Origin: HGM12669 sp048527645
GTDB taxonomy: Bacteria > Bacillota > Clostridia > Oscillospirales > CAG-272
Length of the DNA: 6,234 nt
Reading direction: 5' to 3'
Assembly (NCBI GenBank): GCA_048527645.1
Contig: DBGFNI010000138.1
Location: 1 to 6,234 of the forward strand
This document shows positions 1 to 5,523 of the stretch, piece after piece. The position numbers were made by a program, and so were the translations under genes. Below the pieces are notes generated by a model. The model saw nothing but the letters and a program-made list of their open reading frames with translations. It did no database searches and was not told the DNA's origin. Numbering within the stretch: the first letter of the stretch is position 1; each line of letters starts with the position of its first letter.

Positions 1-10
1 ACGAATACCT

Positions 11-24
11 ACCGAACGGTCGGT
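11..24. promoter_or_regulatory. TetR-type operator-like palindrome
   Basis: ACCGA-ACGG-TCGGT is a 14-bp near-perfect palindrome in which six of seven base pairs match. It has the ACCGA/TCGGT arms common in operators of TetR-family repressors. It sits at the left edge, outside any gene seen here, so it probably controls a gene beyond the window. A TTGACA at 47-52 on the plus strand has no convincing -10 at the right spacing. The regulator is inferred from motif style only. Confidence 0.35.
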
Positions 25-98
25 TGTCGATAGGGAAAGCTGTTTTTTGACAACGCATACGCAGCGGAAAGCATATAGGAAATTGCTGCTGCAACTCC

Positions 99-308
99 CT
101 ATTTCACATCGTTCAACGGTTTTCTCTGATATTCCGCCGTGATGGTATGCGCCTGTTCAACCATTTCCCGCGGCGTCCCGGCAAAGACAATCTCCCCGCC
201 TCTGCATCCCGCATTCCCGGTTTCCGCATCAGCATCCGCGCACGGCGTTTTCGTTCGGATGGTTTCGAGCCATATCCACGGAAAAACAGATGAAAGAATT
301 TCTTTCAT
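99..308 (-). pseudogene. Short ORF ending in a UvrA-like C-terminus (deletion remnant)
   Basis: This 69-codon ORF starts at ATG 308 behind a good ribosome binding site (AAGGAG at 322-317, 8-nt spacing), 25 nt after the DUF4097 stop. Its first ~25 residues (MKEILSSVF...) match nothing I recognise. From about residue 28 on it resembles the extreme C-terminus of UvrA-family ABC ATPases, with the GGEIVFAGTP stretch followed by a HTITAEY segment before the end. Full UvrA proteins have roughly 750-950 residues, and none of the Walker, signature or zinc-finger parts are present. I read it as a scar: the start of one operon gene fused by deletion to the tail of a UvrA-like gene. It may still be translated. 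The start codon lies inside a perfect 17-bp hairpin that would hide it. The UvrA call rests on about 40 residues. Confidence 0.5.
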
Positions 309-317
309 CTGTTTTTC
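281..317 (-). repeat. Perfect 17-bp inverted repeat, possible terminator
   Basis: GAAAAACAGATGAAAGA (281-297) and its exact reverse complement (301-317) flank a 3-nt loop. Read on the minus strand, the hairpin ends in TGTTTTTC, so it could be a weak A-stem-T terminator after the DUF4097 gene. It is AT-rich and covers the start codon and most of the ribosome-binding-site spacer of the downstream short ORF. It could therefore also block translation, or be a palindromic mutation scar. Confidence 0.5.
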
Positions 318-333
318 TCCTTATGGCAGTTTT

Positions 334-1167
334 TCAAGACGCTTCCCGCATTCCGTCCTCTGCAAAATCAATGTCAATCTCTCCGATACCGCCGTCGATT
401 TCAATACGGTTTTTACCGGCGCCGTATACAGAGTCATCCCGCATGCCCTCGCCCGCAAGCGTGGCTTCGCCGATGCCTTTATCAATCTCGATCTGATAGT
501 CCTCGCGGCTTCCCAAAAGAGTCAGCTTGATTTCGCCGACACCGCAGTCAATGCTGCTTTGTCCTTCCATACGGCTTTTGACCGTAAGCTGGCCCACGCC
601 CATATCCAGTTCAAGATTGCAAAGCCGCCCGCCGTCGATCTTCAGTTCACCGGCGCCGCCGTCAATGTCGGCACGGGAGCTTGCGGTCAGATTTCTGATT
701 TCCGCTTCGCCCGCGCCCAGGGATAGCTTCAAGACATCCGCAGAAAGCGCGTCAATTTCAACCCTGCCCGCACCTGTCTCAACGGTTGCCTCATCAAAAA
801 CGAAGTCCTCGGGAATATACAATGTCACCGATATGCCTTTCGGATCAACGAAAAACAGCCTTTTTGTTTCTTGAATGCAAAGCTCCCCGTTCTCTTTCTT
901 TACGGAAATGTCATGATGATTGCTTTCTACCGAAAATTTGTCGGCAGTTTTTATTTTCAGCTCCGCGCCGCTGAGGTCGACCGAAAGAGAAGAAATCTCG
1001 CCCTCAATCGGATAGACCTGCATTTTGCCGACAGCATCCCTGTCCCTGTCGGAAAGGAAATACGACACGCCGGTCAATGCCGTTATAATTCCGCCGATAA
1101 TGCTGACGCTCAAGAAGATCGCAAACGCCATGGCAAGATATTTGATTGCTTTTTGAACCGAATTCAT
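334..1167 (-). CDS. DUF4097-family membrane-anchored beta-repeat protein
   Basis: This 277-residue protein has a short basic N-terminus, one membrane segment at about residues 10-37, and a long repetitive domain expected on the outside. From residue 132 the motif G-[AVI]-G-x-x-x-[ILV] recurs seven times: GAGRVEI 132, GAGEAEI 151, GAGELKI 171, GVGQLTV 190, GVGEIKL 209, GIGEATL 231 and GIGEIDI 260. The period is 19-20 residues, then 22 and 29. This is the pattern of DUF4097 (PF13349) beta-solenoid 'putative adhesin' domains. The start overlaps the liaF-like stop by ATGA (1167-1164), so the two are probably translationally coupled. Proteins of this family often sit beside LiaF, PspC or PadR-type genes in envelope-stress operons. 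The biochemical role is unknown. Family assignment is fairly sure and function is inferred from context. Confidence 0.85.
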   Translation of the reverse strand: MNSVQKAIKYLAMAFAIFLSVSIIGGIITALTGVSYFLSDRDRDAVGKMQVYPIEGEISSLSVDLSGAELKIKTADKFSVESNHHDISVKKENGELCIQETKRLFFVDPKGISVTLYIPEDFVFDEATVETGAGRVEIDALSADVLKLSLGAGEAEIRNLTASSRADIDGGAGELKIDGGRLCNLELDMGVGQLTVKSRMEGQSSIDCGVGEIKLTLLGSREDYQIEIDKGIGEATLAGEGMRDDSVYGAGKNRIEIDGGIGEIDIDFAEDGMREAS

Positions 1168-1847
1168 TTGATTTCAACACCCCCGAACATACACGTTGCG
1201 TTGATGTATACGGTAACAGCCCCCTGAATCACCGGACGGTGATTCTTTTCCGAAACGCCGCCGAAAATGGAATTTGAGTTGATTTTGACATTGATATGAT
1301 CGGGCACGAGAATATCAATCCCGCCGAAAATGCTCGTTGCGGTAATGGCGCAGTCTTTTTCGATCACCGCGTTTCTCAAATCGCATTTTACGCCGCCGAA
1401 AACCGCCGTAAGCTCCGCGCCGCCGAAGGGTTCACCGGCAAAGTTCAGATCCTGCCCGGAAAAGGTCGCACAGCCGATTTTGATGTTGTCACCGTTTTGG
1501 CGTGATACTTCTATCACTTTTGCGGCCTTGTCGCCGAAAATCGAACCGAGAAGGAGCTTCACACCGATGATGACGATAATTGCCGGAAGCGCGAGCTTCC
1601 AGAGCATGTCAAAGCCCAGCACATTCTGACAGCAAAGCAGCAGAAACACACCGATGATAAGCCCGATGATATTGCCGATCTTTTCTCTTTCGCTGAAAAT
1701 CCCGACCAAACAGGGAACGATGATAAACAGCGTCCACCAGCCGTCAAAGAAAAGCTCGACGTCCGTCAACCCAAAAGCGTTCAAAGCGATGATCACACCC
1801 ACAATAATCAGTGCGATACCCCATAATATTTTACTGATTTTTTTCAT
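1164..1847 (-). CDS. LiaF-like membrane protein (TM domain plus LiaF C-terminal domain)
   Basis: This 227-residue protein has four membrane segments at about 7-25, 37-52, 59-73 and 82-101. A soluble beta-rich domain follows, with five FGG motifs (141, 150, 174, 195, 221), the hallmark of the LiaF C-terminal domain (PF09922). The N-terminal half matches the LiaI/LiaF-like transmembrane region. In Bacillus, LiaF inhibits the LiaS kinase and takes part in the response to cell-wall antibiotics. No LiaS or LiaR homologue is in this window, so its partner here is unknown; the adjacent kinase is a candidate. The start at ATG 1847 has GAGGAG (1861-1856) at 8-nt spacing. It heads a two-gene unit with the DUF4097 gene and has its own promoter (1975-1912) of the shared type. 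Confidence 0.85.
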   Translation of the reverse strand: MKKISKILWGIALIIVGVIIALNAFGLTDVELFFDGWWTLFIIVPCLVGIFSEREKIGNIIGLIIGVFLLLCCQNVLGFDMLWKLALPAIIVIIGVKLLLGSIFGDKAAKVIEVSRQNGDNIKIGCATFSGQDLNFAGEPFGGAELTAVFGGVKCDLRNAVIEKDCAITATSIFGGIDILVPDHINVKINSNSIFGGVSEKNHRPVIQGAVTVYINATCMFGGVEIK

Positions 1848-1871
1848 TTTTTCAACTCCTCAAGTCAAAAT

Positions 1872-1901
1872 ACCGAAACCTCGGAAAGATGCTCTTTCGG
1901 T
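1872..1901 (-). other. Leader hairpins upstream of the liaF-like gene
   Basis: Between the predicted transcription start (about 1905) and the ribosome binding site, two mutually exclusive stems can form. One is ACCGAAA/TTTCGGT (arms 1895-1901 and 1872-1878, seven perfect pairs), followed on the minus strand by ATTTT. The other is GAAAGA/TCTTTC with a 3-nt loop (1884-1898). They share bases, so they could act as alternative structures in the leader. No effect can be shown from sequence alone. Confidence 0.3.
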
Positions 1902-1911
1902 TTACATAACT

Positions 1912-1975
1912 ATTTTACAATACATTTTCCCTTTTCAATAGTCTGTTTTTTCAGTAGATTGTGTCAGTTTTATAG
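1912..1975 (-). promoter_or_regulatory. Promoter with regulatory boxes, copy 1 (liaF-DUF4097)
   Basis: Read on the minus strand, the box CTATAAAACTGACACAA (1975-1959) is followed after 17 nt by CTAT (1941-1938) and after a further 20 nt by the -10 hexamer TAAAAT (1917-1912), which is preceded by TG (extended -10). A second half-site, AAAACAGAC, starts 22 bp after the matching part of the first box. The -35 position reads TATTGA, a poor hexamer, consistent with activator dependence. The start of transcription would be near 1905, giving a leader of about 58 nt. The same spacing recurs in two other places in the window, which is the main support. Confidence 0.65.
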
Positions 1976-1977
1976 AT

Positions 1978-2135
1978 CCCGCAAATCCACCGTGCCGGGA
2001 TTTTCCGCACACGGTGGATTTGCCTGCGCCGCTGTTGCCGGGAAGGCAAGCAGCTCGCCTTCTTTTGCACAAGCGTGCAAACCGTTTCCCGCCGGGCACA
2101 TCGCAGATGGGTCTGTTCAGGCGTGAGATTTCCAT
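1978..2135 (-). pseudogene. Decayed ABC-transporter ATPase fragment after pspC
   Basis: Eighteen nt after the PspC stop, ATG 2135 follows GGAGAGG at 5-nt spacing and opens a frame beginning MEISRLNRP. About 30 residues later comes a P-loop, GNSGAGKSTV (Walker A, roughly 2044-2012), where ABC ATPases normally carry it. A second frame just before it reads KEGELLAF, the usual sequence leading into the P-loop of ABC transporters, so a frameshift lies near 2045. Everything after the P-loop is lost: no signature motif, no Walker B. The sequence runs into the copy 1 promoter. It is read as the 5' stub of an ABC ATPase gene that once followed pspC. A UvrA origin is possible but less likely, because UvrA usually has GxSGSGKS. 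The stub holds several hairpins. Confidence 0.45.
1981..2023. repeat. Perfect 14-bp inverted repeat at the P-loop remnant
   Basis: GCAAATCCACCGTG (1981-1994) and CACGGTGGATTTGC (2010-2023) are exact reverse complements around a 15-nt loop. The right arm, read on the minus strand, encodes the GKSTV of the Walker A motif, so the left arm looks like an inverted copy of that coding sequence. No T-run follows on the minus strand (GGGATCTATAA), so it is not a typical terminator. It ends six bases from the regulatory box of copy 1. Confidence 0.6.
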
Positions 2136-2153
2136 AATTGCCTCTCCGATCCG

Positions 2154-2345
2154 TCAGCATACCGGCTTGCGCGGAATGATAATGGCGGCGATGATGTAAG
2201 CGAAGATTCCGCTGCCGCCCAGCGCGCAGAACAACACCCAGCCAAGCCGTACCAAGGTGGGATCCAGACTGAAATATTCTGCGATCCCGCCGCAGACGCC
2301 TTCGATCATCTTATTCTCATTGGATTTATACAATCTCTTGTCCAT
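2154..2345 (-). CDS. PspC-domain small membrane protein
   Basis: This 63-residue protein is essentially a lone PspC domain (PF04024). It has KRLYKS at the N-terminus, then MIEGVCGGIAEYF at residues 13-25, DPTLVRLGWV at 28-37, and one hydrophobic segment through about 33-57 ending IIIPRK. PspC proteins take part in phage-shock and envelope-stress responses as membrane-inserted partners, and small stand-alone versions are common in Firmicutes. ATG 2345 has GGAGGT at 8-nt spacing. It begins 21 nt after the PF06541 gene stops, with no promoter seen between, so the two are probably one transcript from the copy 2 promoter. It is intact. Confidence 0.88.
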   Translation of the reverse strand: MDKRLYKSNENKMIEGVCGGIAEYFSLDPTLVRLGWVLFCALGGSGIFAYIIAAIIIPRKPVC

Positions 2346-2366
2346 TTGTAGGTACCTCCGTATGTA

Positions 2367-2921
2367 TCAGTAAGTAATCGGTGTTCGGAACAGACAGCTC
2401 AGAATGCAGTCTGTGAGAAACAACGCCGTCAGAATGAAACTGCCTGCATAAACTGTGTGTTTCGGTATCCTGCAAAACAGCTTCTCGCCCATCGGCTCCA
2501 GCAGGTAAAGAAACGCCAACCCCATCAGACCGAAGCAAGCCACACTTCGGAAGCAGATAATCCCGTCAATGTTCAAAAACAACCCACGGTAGTCCCACAG
2601 CCGCAAGCCGAAAAACCGAATGCCGACATAACCGATGATATACTCCACCGCGCCGGTCAGCGCAACGCAAAGCAGAAACAGCCGCACCGGATGCCGCTTC
2701 AGCGGCTTCAGCGCATAAATGCCGAGGGCTCCGATTCCGTAGATCGGCAGCCACGGTCCGTACAAAACGCCGCGGTTCCGCAGCATTCCCTCCGTGATCC
2801 AATAGAAGACCTCCTCATAAAGCCACCCCACAAAGCAGCCGGCAAGGAAGATCAGAAAAAGATAACACAGCCTGTCCGCCGATATCCTTCGACGGTCATT
2901 TTGGATTGCACAGCCTTCCAT
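2367..2921 (-). CDS. PF06541 (ABC_trans_CmpB, DUF1113-type) integral membrane protein
   Basis: This 184-residue protein has about five membrane segments (17-36, 55-73, 79-101, 118-145, 155-178). It carries the landmarks of the 'putative ABC-transporter type IV' family: GWLYE at 32-36, RGVLYGPWLPIYG at 50-62, GAVEYI at 90-95, and a WDYRG...LNIDGIIC stretch at 109-123. Despite the family name, no transported substrate is established. The full family core is present. ATG 2921 has GGAGGGG at 6-nt spacing. It is first in a unit with pspC and lies about 40 nt downstream of the predicted start of the copy 2 promoter. The family call is good; the function is unknown, with envelope homeostasis suggested by its neighbours. 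Confidence 0.85.
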   Translation of the reverse strand: MEGCAIQNDRRRISADRLCYLFLIFLAGCFVGWLYEEVFYWITEGMLRNRGVLYGPWLPIYGIGALGIYALKPLKRHPVRLFLLCVALTGAVEYIIGYVGIRFFGLRLWDYRGLFLNIDGIICFRSVACFGLMGLAFLYLLEPMGEKLFCRIPKHTVYAGSFILTALFLTDCILSCLFRTPITY

Positions 2922-2967
2922 GATTGTCCCCTCCGAACTTTTCGCATATTTGTCATTCTTCGCTTAT

Positions 2968-3031
2968 ATCTTACAAAAAAATCTGCTTGACGGATAGGCG
3001 CGTTTTGTAGGGGATTGTGTCTGTTTTATAG
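2968..3031 (-). promoter_or_regulatory. Promoter with regulatory boxes, copy 2 (PF06541-pspC)
   Basis: On the minus strand, CTATAAAACAGACACAA (3031-3015) is followed after 17 nt by CTAT (2997-2994) and after a further 20 nt by the -10 TAAGAT (2973-2968), preceded by TG. A second half-site CTACAAAAC begins at 3010, exactly 21 bp from the first CTATAAAAC. This is the spacing of tandem AraC-type sites. The -35 position (TATCCG) is poor. The second half-site reaches the -35 region, as for activators that touch sigma. The predicted start is near 2961. Confidence 0.65.
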
Positions 3032-3072
3032 TTTTTGACGCAACGGACACCTTGGACGCCTGAACATAAAAC

Positions 3073-3111
3073 GGCAGAGCGTGCACACCGTTTCCGATGC
3101 CACACTCTGCC
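3073..3111 (-). terminator. Intrinsic terminator of the kinase-regulator operon
   Basis: On the minus strand, GGCAGAGTGTG (3111-3101) pairs with CACGCTCTGCC (3083-3073) over 11 bp with one GU. Inside it, CATCG and CGGTG form a further 5-bp stem capped by a GAAA tetraloop. GTTTTATG follows. It sits 15 nt past the response-regulator stop. Confidence 0.7.
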
Positions 3112-3125
3112 CGTCAAAAGGTTTT

Positions 3126-3887
3126 TCAAGGATTGCCCGCCCCTGTTTCCTCCAGAAAATCCCGCCGATACTGGGAGGGGGTGATGCCTTCCGATTTCTT
3201 GAACACCTTTGTAAACACCCGGTAATCTCCATAGCCCGACCGGTCCGCCACGTCGGCAATCGAAAGAGAAGTGGAAAGCAGCAGTTTTTTCGCCTTCTCC
3301 ATGCGGATGTTGGTCAGATAAACCAGAAAATTCACGCCGATCTCGCTCTTGAAAAGCTGGCTGATATACTGTGGGTTCAGATGGAACTGCTCTGCCAAAA
3401 CAGAGAGACTGATTTCCTCTGCCAGATGCTCCTGGAGATACCTTGTGATTCCGGTGATGGTCCGTTCCTCCTGCTTCTCCGGTTCCGCCGCAGCCGATAC
3501 CCGCTGTTCAAACAGAGAAATCTTCAGATTGTCAATACAGGTTCCGAACTCCTCATAGTTTACAGGCTTTAAGATATAGTCCGTTATTTGCATCCGCAAC
3601 GCTTCACGGCAGTAGGAAAAATCATCGTAGCCGGATACGATCACAAAAGCGATATCAGGGTGTTTGATTCTTGTCAGCTGAATCACCTTTAATCCATTCA
3701 TAATCGGAAGGTTGATGTCCATGATGACAATATCCGGGTGAAGCGCGTCCATCTGCGTCAATGCCTCCATCCCGTCGGCAGCCTCGCCCACAACCTCGCA
3801 ATCATGGGCTTCCCAGTCAAAAAGCCGCTTAAAGCCCTCGCGAATCATAATCTCGTCGTCCACCAAAAGCACACGCAGTTTCTTCAT
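3126..3887 (-). CDS. YesN-type response regulator (receiver + AraC HTH)
   Basis: This 253-residue DNA-binding response regulator is cytoplasmic. The receiver domain covers about 3-122, with acidic residues D10 and D11, phospho-acceptor D57 in VIMDINLP, S85 in VSGYDDF, and K107 in ILKPVN: a complete catalytic set. A short linker (about 125-143) leads to an AraC-type double helix-turn-helix at about 146-243, including LNPQYISQLFKSEIG and ADVADRSGYGDYRVFTKVFKK with the usual GITPSQYRR end. It overlaps the kinase gene by ATGA (3887-3884), and GAGGAG precedes the start, so the pair is co-translated. Three aligned promoter boxes in the window, two with 21-22 bp tandem half-sites, are its likely targets, including its own operon. 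This is the usual YesM/YesN pairing. The signal is unknown. Confidence 0.93.
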   Translation of the reverse strand: MKKLRVLLVDDEIMIREGFKRLFDWEAHDCEVVGEAADGMEALTQMDALHPDIVIMDINLPIMNGLKVIQLTRIKHPDIAFVIVSGYDDFSYCREALRMQITDYILKPVNYEEFGTCIDNLKISLFEQRVSAAAEPEKQEERTITGITRYLQEHLAEEISLSVLAEQFHLNPQYISQLFKSEIGVNFLVYLTNIRMEKAKKLLLSTSLSIADVADRSGYGDYRVFTKVFKKSEGITPSQYRRDFLEETGAGNP

Positions 3888-5191
3888 TTTGCAATCTCCT
3901 CATTCATCGGCAGCAGCAGGTGCGCCGTCACGCCGCCCGTGGGATTCTCTGTGTATATAAGCCCGTATTCCCGACCGCACAGCAGCTTGATTCGCTTCTG
4001 CACATTCAGAATGCCGATGCTGTTTCCCTCTAACTTCGCAGGGCGCTTGGCGTACGTAAGAAGCATCTGATCGATTGCCGCTTTCTTCCCTGCGGCAAAT
4101 CCGCTTCCGGTGTCACAAACAAGAATCTCCATTTTTCCGTCCGCCGATTTTTGCGCCGAAATACGTACCGTTCCCCGATATCCCTTGTTTTTCAGTCCAT
4201 GCAGCAGGCTGTTTTCAACGATCGGCTGCAAGATAAAATTGGGAACCGGCACGCCGCCGAGATCAGGGTCGATATCATATTCGCATTGCAGTTCCGGATA
4301 CCGATAGCACATCAGCTCCATATAGGCCTCAAGCAGCTCCAGTTCATCATCCAGCGCCACCATCTGCCTGTCCACCTTTACGCTCAGGCGGAAGAAATCC
4401 ACCAGCCGCATGAGCAGATCGGCAACCTTTTTATCCCCGTCAAGCTGTGCCTGGATGCGGATGGTGTCGAGCGTATTGTAAAGAAAATGGGGATTCACCT
4501 GACTTTTCAAGTACAGCATCGACATCTTCTGCTCTGTCAGCTCTGCACGCAGGATGTCGGGATTTTCCAAAGTCAGATAGAACGAAAGCGTCATCAACGT
4601 AATGCCCATGCCACTGATGAGCCAAGTGTGGTTCAACCACTGCATGGTGCAGACCGCAACCTCAATGAGCAGCGCCGAACCGATGGCGAGCTTCTTTTTC
4701 CGGTCGATCAGCCTCCGGTTTACGGCCAAAAGTCCGGCGCACAGCAGCAGATAGAAGGCAACGCCCCAATAGGGTACCAGCATATACAGCCCGGAGGAAT
4801 AGTTGCCCTTTGGGGTCACCGTGTAGGAGATCGGCAGCAGGAAATTGCCCAGCTCCGCTATCCCCAGAAAAATCTGGGCGACCCAGTCCAGACGCCGCGG
4901 CTTTCCGGTTTCCTCCTCCACCAGAATGGCAATATACTGATAGAACAGATAGATCACCAGCACCATGCTGCCTAAAAACAGCCTGTGGACAGCATCGTTC
5001 AAAAGTCGCGGCACCGCCTCCAAATGATGCACTGTATAGACCGTGACGCCGTCCAGAACCAGATGGATCAGCACCACGACCAGCAAGACAGAAAACGTCC
5101 TGTGCAGCGGCGTGCTCTTTCGCCCCGCGGAAAAATATACGCAGGCAATAAAGCCCAGCACAAGGAACAACGCAATCTCCATTCGAAGCAT
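3884..5191 (-). CDS. Seven-TM sensor histidine kinase, LytS/YesM (His_kinase PF06580) type
   Basis: Residues are numbered from the longer GTG start at 5203 (439 aa). I prefer ATG 5191 (435 aa), because AAGGTGG (5206-5200) is then 8 nt upstream, whereas the GTG lies inside that ribosome binding site. Seven membrane segments (about 6-24, 36-58, 74-96, 106-126, 140-161, 172-190, 194-212) fill the N-terminal half, with only short loops between them. It therefore probably senses a ligand or stress within the membrane. The kinase core has NPHFLYN at 237-243 with phospho-acceptor H239, the N box QPIVENSLLHG at 326-336, DTGSGF at 364-369, and SIGILNVQKRI at 395-405. All catalytic parts are intact. 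It should phosphorylate the response regulator, whose gene overlaps its stop codon. Two candidate promoters lie upstream (5276-5213 and 5501-5473). Confidence 0.92.
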   Translation of the reverse strand: MLRMEIALFLVLGFIACVYFSAGRKSTPLHRTFSVLLVVVLIHLVLDGVTVYTVHHLEAVPRLLNDAVHRLFLGSMVLVIYLFYQYIAILVEEETGKPRRLDWVAQIFLGIAELGNFLLPISYTVTPKGNYSSGLYMLVPYWGVAFYLLLCAGLLAVNRRLIDRKKKLAIGSALLIEVAVCTMQWLNHTWLISGMGITLMTLSFYLTLENPDILRAELTEQKMSMLYLKSQVNPHFLYNTLDTIRIQAQLDGDKKVADLLMRLVDFFRLSVKVDRQMVALDDELELLEAYMELMCYRYPELQCEYDIDPDLGGVPVPNFILQPIVENSLLHGLKNKGYRGTVRISAQKSADGKMEILVCDTGSGFAAGKKAAIDQMLLTYAKRPAKLEGNSIGILNVQKRIKLLCGREYGLIYTENPTGGVTAHLLLPMNEEIAK

Positions 5192-5212
5192 ATCTTTCAC
5201 CACCTTGATTGT

Positions 5213-5276
5213 ATTATATATGATAGGATCGTCAACCGATAGGATGAGATTTGGGCAAGTTGTGTCAATTTTATAG
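5213..5276 (-). promoter_or_regulatory. Promoter with regulatory boxes, copy 3 (kinase-regulator operon)
   Basis: On the minus strand, CTATAAAATTGACACAA (5276-5260) is followed after 17 nt by CTAT (5242-5239) and after a further 20 nt by a perfect TATAAT (5218-5213). The -35 position (TATCGG) is poor. Unlike the other copies, the second half-site 21 bp on is weak (CCCAAATC), though CTAT-N3-TTGAC occurs at 5242. The transcript would start near 5206, at the ribosome binding site itself, giving a leader of about 15 nt. This suggests autoregulation of the operon. Confidence 0.6.
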
Positions 5277-5278
5277 AT

Positions 5279-5472
5279 GATGCATCAAATGCGTCCGTTC
5301 TGCACATCGAAAACAGCCGCTTTTTGTAATATCGATCATATGAAACACGCGCAAACAATCCGCCAAAAGCACTTGTTTCAAAATCGGAAATCACATAGAC
5401 TTTTCTTCTCCGATCATCGCCGATGCAAGCCGAATCAATCATTCTTGTCCGTATCCTCACTGCGTTTTTACA
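5279..5472. other. Intergenic stretch with no recognisable gene
   Basis: This stretch lies between the distal promoter (5501-5473) and the copy 3 boxes, and would form most of a long leader of about 270 nt for the kinase mRNA. An open minus-strand frame crosses it (GTG 5460 to the stop at 5197) but lacks a good ribosome binding site, resembles no family I know, and runs through the promoter into the kinase start. I saw no riboswitch, terminator or conserved RNA. Confidence 0.4.
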
Positions 5473-5501
5473 ATTATACTATAAATCCGCAAACAAATCA
5501 A
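5473..5501 (-). promoter_or_regulatory. Sigma-A-like promoter, distal, for the kinase operon
   Basis: On the minus strand, TTGATT (5501-5496) and TATAAT (5478-5473) are separated by exactly 17 nt. It points to the kinase gene about 270 nt downstream and lacks the shared regulatory box. It may therefore give basal expression, with the copy 3 promoter giving induced expression. It could instead serve an unseen small RNA. Confidence 0.5.
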
Positions 5502-5523
5502 TGTAAGGCTTAGTATATCATCA

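Noticed and set aside
139..726. Plus-strand open frame of 195 codons.
   Set aside because: It is a shadow of the DUF4097 gene and UvrA-like remnant, with low-complexity composition and no convincing family.
2457..2990. Plus-strand open frame of 177 codons.
   Set aside because: It lies antisense to the PF06541 gene. Its Gln/Arg-rich composition reflects the reversed membrane-protein codons.
4151..4975. Long plus-strand open frame (274 codons) opposite the kinase gene.
   Set aside because: It is the antisense shadow of the kinase coding sequence. It has no family resemblance, and the minus-strand product has all kinase motifs.
5263..5268. TTGACA inside the copy 3 box read as a sigma-A -35 hexamer.
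   Set aside because: It lies 44 nt upstream of the TATAAT at 5218-5213, far too distant for a -35, and the other copies read CTGACA or CAGACA. It belongs to the conserved box.
1959..5278. The three boxes read as ends of an insertion sequence or MITE.
   Set aside because: All are in the same orientation, with fixed distance to a -10 element and placement before gene starts. No transposase, inverted partner or target duplication is seen.
5197..5460. Minus-strand 87-codon frame upstream of the kinase.
   Set aside because: It starts at GTG without a good ribosome binding site, resembles no known family, and crosses the promoter, the boxes and the kinase start.
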